Source: Nocardia abscessus (GTDB lineage Bacteria > Actinomycetota > Actinomycetes > Mycobacteriales > Mycobacteriaceae). Taken from it: a stretch of DNA of 64,000 bases. A program made the translations under genes and the position numbers. The stretch lies in NCBI RefSeq assembly GCF_015477775.1, contig NZ_JADLQO010000016.1, positions 124,001 through 188,000 of the forward strand. The letters run 5' to 3'. Below, piece by piece: positions 33,564-41,709 of the stretch; the first letter of the stretch is position 1; each line of letters begins with the position of its first letter. Below the pieces are notes generated by a model. The model worked only from the letters and a program-made list of their open reading frames with translations. It was not told the origin of the DNA and made no database searches.

Positions 33564-34514
33564 TCAGTCGACCGCCGCGCCGAGACGCGCGGCGAGTTCG
33601 CGGATGTGCGTGAGAAGTTCCGGCGGTTCGTGCACCCGGAACGGGAAACCGAAGGTGGCGAGATAGATCGCCAGCTCGTCCAGCGAGTCGGAGCCGGTTC
33701 GCAGCACGCAGTTCTCGGCGTCCGACGCCTCGATCACCCCGACGGTCGGTGCGATGCGCTCGGCGGCCACCTCGGCGGGGACACCCAGGGTGACGCGGGC
33801 TTCGTACCGGTACGGCGCGGTGGTCACGCCGCGGGACAGGTACCCGGACAGGTCGGCGTCGGGGGCTTCGCGTGGGGTGAAGCGGGGGCCGGTCGGGATG
33901 CGTGGGTGCAGGCGGTCGACGCGGTAGGTGCGCCAGTCCGCGCGATCGACGTCCCAGCCGATCAGGTACCACCGCCTGCCCGTGTGCGCCAGGCGATGTG
34001 GCTCGGTGGTGCGCAGGGACATCGCGCCGTCGTGCGCGCGATAGTCGAACCGCAGGCGATGGCAGTCGCGGATGGCGGCCGCGACGGCGGTGAGCACGTC
34101 CGGGTCGACCGTCGGGCCGCCCGCGGGCACCGTGACCGTGGCCGCTTGGAGCATGCCGACGCGGTGGCGCAGCCGAGAAGGCAGCACCTGCTCGAGCTTG
34201 GCGAGAGCGCGCAGCGAACTGTCCTCGATGCCCGCGATGGTGCCGCCCGCCGCGGTGCGCAAGCCGAGCGCCACCGCCACCGCCTCGTCGTCGTCCAACA
34301 GCAACGGCGGCAGATTCGCTCCCGCGCCGAGCCGGTAGCCCGCGACGCCGGGCGTCGCGTCCACCGGATAACCCAGCGTGCGCAGCTTGTCGATGTCCCG
34401 GCGCACGGTGCGCACGTCCACCTCGAGTCGCTCGGCCAGTTCGGCGCCGGTCCAGTCACGGGGTGTCTGCAACAGCGACAACAGACGCAACAGTCGCGCC
34501 GAGGATTCCAACAT
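33564..34514 (-). CDS. WYL-domain transcriptional regulator
   Basis: This 316-residue protein has an N-terminal HTH_11 winged helix (WTGAELAERLEVDVRTVRRDIDKLRTLGYPV) and a WYL domain (LRFDYRAHDG, then RRWYLIGWDVDRADWRTYRVDRL), with a WCX-type C-terminus. WYL proteins sense ligands or nucleic acids and act as repressors or activators. It is divergent from the epoxide hydrolase across a 62-nt gap containing two CCTAGG sites and probably controls it. It starts at ATG 34514. Confidence 0.9.
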   Translation of the reverse strand: MLESSARLLRLLSLLQTPRDWTGAELAERLEVDVRTVRRDIDKLRTLGYPVDATPGVAGYRLGAGANLPPLLLDDDEAVAVALGLRTAAGGTIAGIEDSSLRALAKLEQVLPSRLRHRVGMLQAATVTVPAGGPTVDPDVLTAVAAAIRDCHRLRFDYRAHDGAMSLRTTEPHRLAHTGRRWYLIGWDVDRADWRTYRVDRLHPRIPTGPRFTPREAPDADLSGYLSRGVTTAPYRYEARVTLGVPAEVAAERIAPTVGVIEASDAENCVLRTGSDSLDELAIYLATFGFPFRVHEPPELLTHIRELAARLGAAVD

Positions 34515-34533
34515 GGGAAAAGTCTGCCCGAAA

Positions 34534-34556
34534 CCTAGGGCGGAAGTTGTCCTAGG
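34534..34556. promoter_or_regulatory. paired CCTAGG sites, possible WYL operator
   Basis: CCTAGG occurs at 34534-34539 and again at 34551-34556, 17 nt apart, in the gap between the divergent WYL and epoxide hydrolase genes. Each copy is self-palindromic and each is followed by a short GC tract. A role as the regulator's site is inferred from position only. Confidence 0.4.
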
Positions 34557-34576
34557 CGGGTCATACCGTCTATTTC

Positions 34577-35731
34577 ATGAGCAACGAGATCAGCCCCTTT
34601 CGCATCGACATCCCGCAGCAGCAGCTCGACGATCTGCGCTCCCGGCTCGACGCCACCCGCTGGCCCGCCCCGCTCCCCGGCGACGGCTGGGACACCGGCG
34701 TACCGGCCGCTTGGCTGCGCGAGCTGGTCGACTACTGGCGCACCGGATACGACTGGCGGGCCGCCGAAGCGCAGCTGAACGGTCACCCGCAGTACACGAC
34801 GGTGATCGACGGGCAGACCATCCACTTCCTGCACGTCCGCTCGCCCGAGGCGGACGCCCTGCCACTGCTGCTGACGCACGGCTGGCCGGGCTCGGTGGCC
34901 GAATTCCTCGACGTCATCGGGCCTTTGACCGACCCGGGGGCGCACGGCGGCGACCCGGCCGACGCCTTCCACCTGGTGATTCCCTCGCTGCCTGGATTCG
35001 GGTTCTCCGGGCCGGTCGCCGAGGCGGGCTGGGCCGTCGAGCGCATCGCCGCGGCGTGGGCCGAACTCATGGACCGGCTCGGCTACCAACGCTACGGCGT
35101 GCAGGGCGGCGACATCGGAGCGGCGGTGAGCCCGCAGGTCGGCCGCACAGCGCCGGGCCGGGTCGTCGGCGTGCACACCAACGGCGGGCCCGGTCCGTTT
35201 CCGCCGCTGCCGCTCGGGGAGGAAGAACTGGCGAGCCTGACCGATCTGGAACGCGATCGCATCCGGCGGATCGAGGCGTTCATGCAGGAGGAGTTCGGCT
35301 ACATCGCCATCCAGTCCACCCGCCCGCAGACGCTGGCCTACGGACTGGTCGACTCGCCGGTGGGGCAACTGGCCTGGATCATGGACAAGTTCCGGGAGTG
35401 GACCCACCCGCGCGGTGTCGAGCCGGACAAGATCCTCGACCGGGATCGGCTGCTGACCAACGCGATGCTCTACTGGCTCACCGGTACGGCGGGCTCGGCG
35501 GCCTACGTCGGCTACGCCCAGAACGCCCCGTGGGGCGAGCCGAAGCAGAACTCCGGCGTGCCCACGGCCGCCCTGGTCTTCGCGCACGACATCGGCATCC
35601 GCCGCTACGCCGAGACCGAGAACACCATCACCCGCTGGAACGACGTCGACCGCGGTGGCCATTTCGCCGCCATGGAGGAACCCGAACTGCTCACCACCGA
35701 CATCCGCGAGTTCTTTCGGAGCCTGCGCTGA
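34577..35731 (+). CDS. epoxide hydrolase (EHN plus alpha/beta-hydrolase)
   Basis: This 384-residue protein has an N-terminal epoxide-hydrolase domain (FRIDIPQQQLDDLRSRLDATRWP). The alpha/beta-hydrolase core has the HGWPGS oxyanion-hole motif, the nucleophile Asp in QGGDIGA, and the catalytic His in RGGHFAAMEEPEL. It should hydrolyse an epoxide to a diol through a covalent ester intermediate in the cytoplasm. Length and order match microsomal-type bacterial epoxide hydrolases. The divergent WYL gene is the likely regulator. Its stop codon lies within the first unit of a 28-bp tandem repeat. Confidence 0.92.
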   Translation: MSNEISPFRIDIPQQQLDDLRSRLDATRWPAPLPGDGWDTGVPAAWLRELVDYWRTGYDWRAAEAQLNGHPQYTTVIDGQTIHFLHVRSPEADALPLLLTHGWPGSVAEFLDVIGPLTDPGAHGGDPADAFHLVIPSLPGFGFSGPVAEAGWAVERIAAAWAELMDRLGYQRYGVQGGDIGAAVSPQVGRTAPGRVVGVHTNGGPGPFPPLPLGEEELASLTDLERDRIRRIEAFMQEEFGYIAIQSTRPQTLAYGLVDSPVGQLAWIMDKFREWTHPRGVEPDKILDRDRLLTNAMLYWLTGTAGSAAYVGYAQNAPWGEPKQNSGVPTAALVFAHDIGIRRYAETENTITRWNDVDRGGHFAAMEEPELLTTDIREFFRSLR

Positions 35732-35805
35732 GCGGTCACGCCGTGAGAACCTGCGCTGAGATTCCGGGCGGTCAGGACCTGCGCTGAGAACTCACGCCGT
35801 GAGCT
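35722..35805. repeat. three 28-bp tandem repeats spanning two stop codons
   Basis: The units start at 35722, 35750 and 35778, each beginning CCTGCGCTGAG. Units 1 and 3 also share TCACGCCGTGAG, while unit 2 has diverged in its second half. The TGA ending the epoxide hydrolase lies in unit 1, and the TGA ending the convergent carboxyltransferase lies in unit 3. The CTCACG-C-CGTGAG palindrome in unit 3 could form a small hairpin. Confidence 0.85.
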
Positions 35806-37849
35806 CACCCGCCGAGCGCCAGGAATTGCGTTCGGCGGTGAAAGCTTCGGCTTGCTTCGCGCGGAAGCTCGCTATGTCTTCGGCGTTGTCGGCAAGGAAC
35901 GTCCGATACTCCGCGAGGCGGAATTCGCCGTCCTCCGCCTGCACCCGGACGTTGCCCGCGGCGAAGTCGGCGCGCATGTCGAGCAGTTCCTCCGCCTCCA
36001 CCGGATACCAGCGGATTCGGTCGAAATAGCGCAGTAACCAGGGTGTTTCGCCTCCGGATCCGCTGCGGTCGGCACCAGGGGGCACCGCGGGCGCCGCGCC
36101 CGCCCCGTGGTTCCACACCTGCGTGGTGCGCCCGACGAATTGGTAGCCGCCCGGTCCCTCCATGCCGTAGACGCACAGGTAGGCGCCGCCGATGCCGACC
36201 GCGTTCTCCGGCGTCCAGGTGCGGGCGGGGTTGTACTTCGTGGTGACCAGCCGGTGGCGGGGATCGGTGGGGGTGGCGACCGGCGCGCCGAGGTAGACGT
36301 CGCCGAGGCCGAGCACCAGGTACTCGGCGCCGAAAACCGTGTCGTAGACGTCGGATACGTCAGCCAGGCCGTTCACGCGGCGGATGAACTCGATGTTCCA
36401 CGGGCACCAGGGCGCGTCTGCCCGCACCCCGTGCATGTACCGGGTGATCGCCTCGCGGGTGGACGGGTCGTCCCAGGACAGTGGCAGATGGACGACCCGG
36501 CTGGGCACGACGAGCCGATCGGAGGCGGGCAGCCGCGCTTCGGCCTCGGCGAGCTGGTCGAGCAGTGCGGGCACCGGCAGCACGTGCGGATCGACCCGGA
36601 TCTGCAACGAGCGGATGCCGGGGGTCAGCTCGGTCACGCCACGCACTGCCGCGGCCAGCAGATGCTGGTGCAGGGCGTGCACCCGGGCGCGCAGGCCGAG
36701 ATCCAGCGTCATCGCGCCGTATTCGACGAGCACGCCGTCGTCGCCTGCGCGGCGGTAGGTCACCGCGGTCTCGTCGTCGACCTCGGCGCGGCGCAGCACG
36801 CCGTCGTCGCCGTCGCCGCCCGCCGACAGCACGGTGGGCCATGCGGCGCGGCGCGCGGCCCCGAGCTCGCGGATCGAGGCGGCGCGGTCACTGCGGACCA
36901 GCACGAAGCGCACCCGGTCGCCGGGCGACAACTGGCCCAGCTTCCAGCGGTCGGCCGCCACGACCGTGACCGGGCAGACGAAACCGCCCAGGCTCGGCCC
37001 GTCGGGGCCCAGCAGGATGGGGGTGTCGCCCGTGAAGTCCAGCGCGCCGACCGAATACGGGGTGTCGTGGATATTGGACGGGTGCAGGCCCGCCTCGCCG
37101 CCGTCGGCGCGGGCCCACTCCGGCTTCGGCCCGATCAGCCGGACGCCGGTGCGGTCGGAGTTGAAGTGCACCTCGTAGTCGGTACCGATCACGGTGTCGA
37201 AGTCGGCGCGGGTGAAGAAGTCCGGCGCGCCGTGCGGCCCCTCGGTGACCGCGAGTTCCCAATGCCTGGTGAGCACCGGTTGCTCGTCCATCGGCACGGC
37301 GGTCGCGACCCGGCCGCGGTGCGCGCCCAGCGGAAGCGACGCACCAGCGCGCACCGCGCCCCCGGTGCCGCCGCCGAAGCGTCCGAGGGTGAAGGTGGCC
37401 GCGCTGCCGAGGTATTCGGGCACGTCGATGCCGCCCGCGATCAGGACGTAGCAGCGCATGCCCGGTCCGCGCACCGCGCCGACGTCGAGCACGCCGCCGT
37501 CGGGCACCCGGACCGTGCGCCACTGGGGCACCCGGACGCCGTCCAGCACGACGTCCGCCGGGGCGCCGGTGACGCAGACCCAGGTCGGCGCGGTGAACCG
37601 GAGCGCGGGGCCGCCGAGGGTGCATTCCAGCCCGGCGGCGCCCTCGTCGTTGCCGAGCGCACGATTCCCCAGACGGAACGACAGATCGTCCATCGGTCCC
37701 GACGGCGGGACGCCGACGTGCCAGTACCCGACCCGGCCCGGCCAGTCCTGCACGGTGGTGAGCATGCCGGGGCGAACAACCTCCACCCGGCTGGGGTGCG
37801 GCGGTTCGGCCTGCGCCGTCCCGGCCACCGGTAGCTCGGCGACCGTCAT
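35792..37849 (-). CDS. urea/guanidine carboxylase-type carboxyltransferase (AHS2-AHS1), lacking BC and BCCP
   Basis: This 685-residue protein comprises only the carboxyltransferase part of urea-carboxylase-like enzymes. AHS2 (residues about 25-320) has PGMLTTVQDWPGRVGYW, VPPSGPMDDLSFRLGN and LGPDGPSLGGF. AHS1 (about 380-610) has PWCPWNIEFIRRVNG and GIGGAYLCVYGMEGPGGYQF. The chain starts just where AHS2 begins and ends just where full-length enzymes continue into the biotinyl carrier, so the biotin carboxylase and carrier domains are missing. Alternatives are a 5-oxoprolinase-like role (PxpB/PxpC homologues) or partnership with subunits encoded elsewhere. The ATG overlaps the upstream stop (ATGA). 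It is the last gene of the permease/DUF1989 operon. Confidence 0.85.
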   Translation of the reverse strand: MTVAELPVAGTAQAEPPHPSRVEVVRPGMLTTVQDWPGRVGYWHVGVPPSGPMDDLSFRLGNRALGNDEGAAGLECTLGGPALRFTAPTWVCVTGAPADVVLDGVRVPQWRTVRVPDGGVLDVGAVRGPGMRCYVLIAGGIDVPEYLGSAATFTLGRFGGGTGGAVRAGASLPLGAHRGRVATAVPMDEQPVLTRHWELAVTEGPHGAPDFFTRADFDTVIGTDYEVHFNSDRTGVRLIGPKPEWARADGGEAGLHPSNIHDTPYSVGALDFTGDTPILLGPDGPSLGGFVCPVTVVAADRWKLGQLSPGDRVRFVLVRSDRAASIRELGAARRAAWPTVLSAGGDGDDGVLRRAEVDDETAVTYRRAGDDGVLVEYGAMTLDLGLRARVHALHQHLLAAAVRGVTELTPGIRSLQIRVDPHVLPVPALLDQLAEAEARLPASDRLVVPSRVVHLPLSWDDPSTREAITRYMHGVRADAPWCPWNIEFIRRVNGLADVSDVYDTVFGAEYLVLGLGDVYLGAPVATPTDPRHRLVTTKYNPARTWTPENAVGIGGAYLCVYGMEGPGGYQFVGRTTQVWNHGAGAAPAVPPGADRSGSGGETPWLLRYFDRIRWYPVEAEELLDMRADFAAGNVRVQAEDGEFRLAEYRTFLADNAEDIASFRAKQAEAFTAERNSWRSAGELTA

Positions 37850-38460
37850 CGCGACACCACCATGCGTACCGGAGTCGGGTCGAAGCCGTTGCAGGGGTTG
37901 TTGATCTGCGGACAATTGGAGACCAGCACCAGCGTGTCGACCTCGGCGCGCAGTGTGACCCGCTTGCCCGGCGCGGACAGTCCGTCCACGATGCCCAGCG
38001 TGCCGTCCGCCTCGACCGGAACGTTCATGAACCAGTTGATGTTCGACACCAGGTCGCGTTTGCCCAGACCCCAGCGCAGAGCTTCGGTCAAGAAGTTCTC
38101 CACGCAGGCGTGCTGGTGGCGGGTGTGGTGGCCGTAGCGCAGCGTATTCGACTCCTGGGAGCAGGCGCCCGCGATGGTGTCGTGATTGCCCACCTCGTCG
38201 GCCACCACGGTCATCAGAGTGGTGCCCGCGTCGGTGCGCAGTTCGCTGCCTGTGGTGAGGAAGATGTTGCGCTGGGCGGCGACCGTGGCCTGCGCGCTGT
38301 AGCGGTCGCAGTGGTCGGCCGCCGAGTACAGCAGGCAGTCCACCGCCTGGTTGCCGTGCAGATCGATGATCTCCAGGTGCTCGCCCGCACGGACCACGGC
38401 CGACCACGGCGCGCGGGCGGGGACGGTCTCGTCGAGCACGATGGTGCGGGCCGAAGTCAT
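37846..38460 (-). CDS. DUF1989 protein, urea carboxylase-associated (UAAP2-like; possible carboxyguanidine deiminase subunit)
   Basis: This 204-residue DUF1989 protein has VVRAGEHLEIIDLHGNQAVDCLLY, EVGNHDTIAGACSQESNTLRYG, NINWFMNVPV and the conserved NPCNGFDPTPV tail. Relatives next to guanidine carboxylase have been shown to form a two-subunit carboxyguanidine deiminase; the assignment here is by family and context. Start and stop both overlap neighbours by four bases (ATGA), so it should be made in step with the other DUF1989 protein and the carboxyltransferase. Confidence 0.85.
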   Translation of the reverse strand: MTSARTIVLDETVPARAPWSAVVRAGEHLEIIDLHGNQAVDCLLYSAADHCDRYSAQATVAAQRNIFLTTGSELRTDAGTTLMTVVADEVGNHDTIAGACSQESNTLRYGHHTRHQHACVENFLTEALRWGLGKRDLVSNINWFMNVPVEADGTLGIVDGLSAPGKRVTLRAEVDTLVLVSNCPQINNPCNGFDPTPVRMVVSR

Positions 38461-39209
38461 GCGGTTGCCTCCATGGTCAGCGCGGCCGTCCAGGCTTGTT
38501 CGGTGTTCTGCACGGCCCGTCGGTATTCCGGGTCCTGGTTTGCGGGTACGGCGAGGTCTTCCGGCGCGGCCCACGCGACGACATCGAGATCGGTCGCGGG
38601 CCGGTCGTCCAGTGGATGGGCGGCGTTGGCGATCAGCACGGTGACCGGCAGGTGCACGAGCAGATCGACCGACGAGCCGGGAGCGGCGCTGCCGGTGGCG
38701 GTGAGCGCTCCGTCCCGCTGCACCCGCACGCCGCGGAACAACGAGACCGTCGGCCCGATGTCCGCCGGATGCAGCCCGTGCTTGGCGCCAGCCAGCCGCA
38801 GCAGGTCACGGGCCTGGGCGGTTGGTCCGCAGAGTGTGTCGTGGTGGCCGGAGGTGTCGGCGAGCACGGTCGCCAGGACGCGACCCTGGTCCGACAGCAG
38901 CGGGTGACCGCTGCCCAGGTACGCCTGCCACGGCACCTTGATCGTGTCGGCGACATTCAGCCGCTCCCACGGCGCTTCGGTGCGCACCAGCAGCAGGTGC
39001 GCGCAGGCCGCGCCGTCCGGGTCGCGCAGGCGGATCCGGGTACCGCGGCCGAGCGCGATGTTCGCGTAGCCGCCTGCCGGAATCCGCTGGGCGAAGGTGA
39101 TCTTCGAGGCGAGGACCCCGGCGGGCAGCGCGGGCTGCGCGATGGTCGCGGCCGCGGCCTGCGCTCGGGCGTGTGCTCGCGCGCCGGAGGTGTCCGCAGT
39201 GCTTGTCAC
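38457..39209 (-). CDS. DUF1989 protein, urea carboxylase-associated (UAAP1-like; possible carboxyguanidine deiminase subunit)
   Basis: This 250-residue protein is paralogous to its downstream neighbour: IPAGGYANIALGRGTRIRLRD, DTSGHHDTLCGP, VSLFRGVRVQRDG and VDLLVHLPVTVLIANAAHPLD. It probably forms the second subunit of a hetero-oligomeric deiminase. The GTG start at 39209 is chosen because AAAGGA lies about 7 nt upstream; an in-frame ATG at 39242 lacks such a site. It is separated from the permease by 81 nt that include a strong hairpin. Confidence 0.83.
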   Translation of the reverse strand: MTSTADTSGARAHARAQAAAATIAQPALPAGVLASKITFAQRIPAGGYANIALGRGTRIRLRDPDGAACAHLLLVRTEAPWERLNVADTIKVPWQAYLGSGHPLLSDQGRVLATVLADTSGHHDTLCGPTAQARDLLRLAGAKHGLHPADIGPTVSLFRGVRVQRDGALTATGSAAPGSSVDLLVHLPVTVLIANAAHPLDDRPATDLDVVAWAAPEDLAVPANQDPEYRRAVQNTEQAWTAALTMEATA

Positions 39210-39249
39210 GGTGATTCCTTTCGTGCTGGTTGTCCTGGGCATGCGGCCG

Positions 39250-39283
39250 GGTGCGGCGGCGCCGGGTGGTGCACCGCCGCACC
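39250..39283 (-). terminator. intercistronic hairpin inside the permease operon
   Basis: The perfect 10-bp arms GGTGCGGCGG and CCGCCGCACC surround a 14-nt loop, between the permease stop and the first DUF1989 start. With no T-tract, it could attenuate transcription or stabilise the permease message, so that permease and enzyme levels differ. Confidence 0.45.
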
Positions 39284-39290
39284 GGGTCGC

Positions 39291-40826
39291 TCAGGCCGGT
39301 TGCGGTGCGGGCTCGCCGCTCGCGACGTCGCGTGACCAACCGACGACGAAGCGATGCACCACCACGCCGACGGACAGCACCAAGAGCACGAAAAGCGGTG
39401 CGGCCCAGCGCATCCACCACCCGCCGCCGTCCGGCGCGTAGACCTCCGCCCGCGGCCAGGCCAGGTTCACCACCATCGCGACCCCCCAGACCACGGCGAG
39501 CGCGTTGACCGGAATGCCGAACCGGCCCAGGCTGAACAGCCGCGCGTCGGTGTCCGCGTCCGGCAGACCGGTGAACCTGCGAACCAGCAGCGGCACCGTC
39601 ACCAGCAGGTAGGCCAGGTACAGCGTGACGATGCAGACGCTTGCCAGCGTCGCGAAGATCGCGGCGTTGCCGAGATTGAGCACCAGCAGGCCGATGCCGA
39701 GCGCACCGATCACGACGGCGGGCAGCACCGGCGTGCCGTATCGCGGGTGCACGGCGGCAAGCCTGCCCGCGAACGGCAGCTTCCCGTCCCGTGCCATGGA
39801 GAACATCAGCCGTGAACCAGCCGTCTGGATCGCCAAGGTGCACACCGTGATCGCGACCGCGACGCAGCCGAGCAGCACCTTGCCCGCCGGGCTGTTCAGC
39901 TTCGCGGTGAGCACGTAGGCCAGTCCGTCGGAGGCCAGCGCACCGTCGGACAGGCTCGGCGCGGCCATCAGCGCGCCCAGCAGCATGAGCCCACCGCCCA
40001 GCGCCGAGACCGCCAGCGCGGTGAGGATGGTGCGCGGCGCCACGCGGCGCGGGTTCTTGGTCTCCTCGGAAAGCTCGCCCGCGGAATCGAATCCGACCAT
40101 GACGTAAGCCGCCATCAGCCCGGACACCAGGAACGCGGCCCAGTAGGGTCCCGGCGCGGCCTGATCGGTCTGCAGCACCACACCGGGCCCGCGCTCGGTG
40201 CCGGTGAAGAACAGCGCGATGATCGCGAGGACGCCGACGATCTCGACGGTGACGCCGATCGAATTGATCCGCGCCATCAGATCGATGCCGAAAACGTTGA
40301 TCAGCGTGGTGATCATGAGCAGGATGCTGCCGAGCAGCACGGCGTTGGTCGCGCCGGACGGCGAGCTGAGCGCGGTGTCCGTGCCGACGAGCTGGAATCC
40401 GCTCCAGATCGAGGGCAGTACCACCTGTAGGGCGATCGCCGCAGCGGCGGCCGTGACGATCTGCGCGATGATCATCATCCAGCCCGCGAACCAGCCGACG
40501 AGTTCGCCGCCGAGCCGTCGTGACCACTGGTAGATGCAGCCCGAGATCGGGTAGCGCGCGGCCAGTTCGGCGAAGTTCAGCGCGACGAGGAACTGCCCGG
40601 CGAAGACGATCGGCCAGGTCCAGAAGAAGGCGGCTCCGCCGAACGAATAGCCGAAGCCGAAGAACTGGAAGATCGTGGTGAGGATGGAGACGAACGAGAA
40701 GCCGGCCGCGAACGAGGCGTAGCGGCCGAGCTTGCGGTGCAGGACGGGCTGGTAGCCGAACCGGGCGAGGTCGGCGCCGTCGCCGCTGAGGTCGGAGGGC
40801 GGGGTGGGGGCGAGCGTGGTGGCCAT
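39291..40826 (-). CDS. APC-superfamily amino acid/amine permease
   Basis: This 511-residue protein has about 12 hydrophobic segments and APC signatures: FSFVSILTTIFQFFGFGY near residue 43, the GFDSAGELSEETKNPRR loop near residue 250, and GSRLMFSMARDGKLPF near residue 335. It belongs to the GABA/choline-permease-like branch. By context it imports the nitrogen compound handled by the downstream DUF1989 and carboxyltransferase genes, possibly guanidine, urea or a related amine (inference). ATG 40826 follows a GAAGGA ribosome-binding site. It is the first gene of the operon, divergent from TetR with paired operators. Confidence 0.88.
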   Translation of the reverse strand: MATTLAPTPPSDLSGDGADLARFGYQPVLHRKLGRYASFAAGFSFVSILTTIFQFFGFGYSFGGAAFFWTWPIVFAGQFLVALNFAELAARYPISGCIYQWSRRLGGELVGWFAGWMMIIAQIVTAAAAAIALQVVLPSIWSGFQLVGTDTALSSPSGATNAVLLGSILLMITTLINVFGIDLMARINSIGVTVEIVGVLAIIALFFTGTERGPGVVLQTDQAAPGPYWAAFLVSGLMAAYVMVGFDSAGELSEETKNPRRVAPRTILTALAVSALGGGLMLLGALMAAPSLSDGALASDGLAYVLTAKLNSPAGKVLLGCVAVAITVCTLAIQTAGSRLMFSMARDGKLPFAGRLAAVHPRYGTPVLPAVVIGALGIGLLVLNLGNAAIFATLASVCIVTLYLAYLLVTVPLLVRRFTGLPDADTDARLFSLGRFGIPVNALAVVWGVAMVVNLAWPRAEVYAPDGGGWWMRWAAPLFVLLVLSVGVVVHRFVVGWSRDVASGEPAPQPA

Positions 40827-40852
40827 GGGCGGTCCTTCGGCGTGCGGCCAAT

Positions 40853-40963
40853 AACTATCAGGTGACAGTTTTGCGTCCGTGATCGCGCTTTCGGTGACCT
40901 CGATGTATCGCTTCCGGTACCTCCGGTAACTTTTGTGTTGCCGCTATTTCTATCAAGTGACAG
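40853..40963. promoter_or_regulatory. two matching TetR operators
   Basis: CTATCAGGTGACAG (40855-40868) and CTATCAAGTGACAG (40950-40963) are near-identical palindromes of form CTRTCA-NN-TGACAG, about 95 nt apart, between the permease and TetR genes. The first is next to the permease start and the second is upstream of TetR. They probably repress both directions until an inducer binds. Confidence 0.8.
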
Positions 40964-41031
40964 GAAACGCACGCCGGCCGTTCACGCACGGCGCGGACGG
41001 CCGCCGCCCGCCCACCTGCCAGAATGGGACA

Positions 41032-41706
41032 GTGGCGAACCTCGGTCCCGGACGGCCGCGCGTCGAACAGCGACGCCGACGCGGATCGACGCCGCGCGCC
41101 GAGATCCTGGACGCCGCAGGCGAACTGTTCACCACCAACGGCTACGCCAACACCTCCACCCGCGCGATCGCCGACGCCGTCGGGATCCGGCAGGCTTCGC
41201 TCTACCACCATTTCGCGGCCAAGGACGACATCCTGGACGCGTTGCTCGCCGAAACCGTCGCCGCCCCGATCGAACTGGCGCAGCGGCTGCGCGCCGCGCC
41301 CGACCCGGCGCCGGTCCGGTTGTACGCGCTGGCCGTGTTCGACGTGCGGCAGCTGTGCGCCTCGCGCTGGAACCTCGGTGCGCTGTATCTGCTGCCGGAG
41401 CTGCGCACCGAGCGGTTCGCCGCCTTCCGCTTGCGCCGCGACGAATTGCGCGGGCAGTACGAGACTCTGGCCGCGCAGGTGCTCGCCGAGGGCGGCGCGC
41501 CGAGCGTGCCCGGCACGGAGTTGCTGCCGTTCCGCTTGGTGGAGACCGTGATCAGCATCCGCTCCGACGAGGGCGCCGCGCCCAGGTACGCGGAGCGGAC
41601 CATCCCGGGGGCGGTGCTGCGCGCGCTCGGCTGGACCGGGGACCTCGACGCGATACGGGCGGAGGCGGTCGTCCTGCTGGACCGGCTGGCCGCCCCCGCT
41701 GTCTGA
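41032..41706 (+). CDS. TetR-family regulator of the permease/carboxyltransferase operon
   Basis: This 224-residue protein has an HTH near residues 20-60 (EILDAAGELFTTNGYANTSTRAIADAVGIRQASLYHHF). The GTG at 41032 is chosen because longer versions would read through the operator at 40950-40963. It is divergent from the APC permease, with two copies of the same palindrome in the gap, so it is probably the local repressor. The inducer is likely the nitrogen substrate or an intermediate of the operon (inference). Confidence 0.87.
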   Translation: MANLGPGRPRVEQRRRRGSTPRAEILDAAGELFTTNGYANTSTRAIADAVGIRQASLYHHFAAKDDILDALLAETVAAPIELAQRLRAAPDPAPVRLYALAVFDVRQLCASRWNLGALYLLPELRTERFAAFRLRRDELRGQYETLAAQVLAEGGAPSVPGTELLPFRLVETVISIRSDEGAAPRYAERTIPGAVLRALGWTGDLDAIRAEAVVLLDRLAAPAV

Positions 41707-41709
41707 GCG

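Noticed and set aside
37850..38407. Longer carboxyltransferase reading frame extending upstream of 37849
   Set aside because: The extra N-terminus has no biotin carboxylase motifs and merely shadows the DUF1989 gene in another frame. The ATGA overlap fixes the start.
40827..41031. Possible guanidine riboswitch ahead of the permease operon
   Set aside because: The leader before the permease ATG is very short and contains TetR palindromes. I saw no ykkC-type conserved segments.
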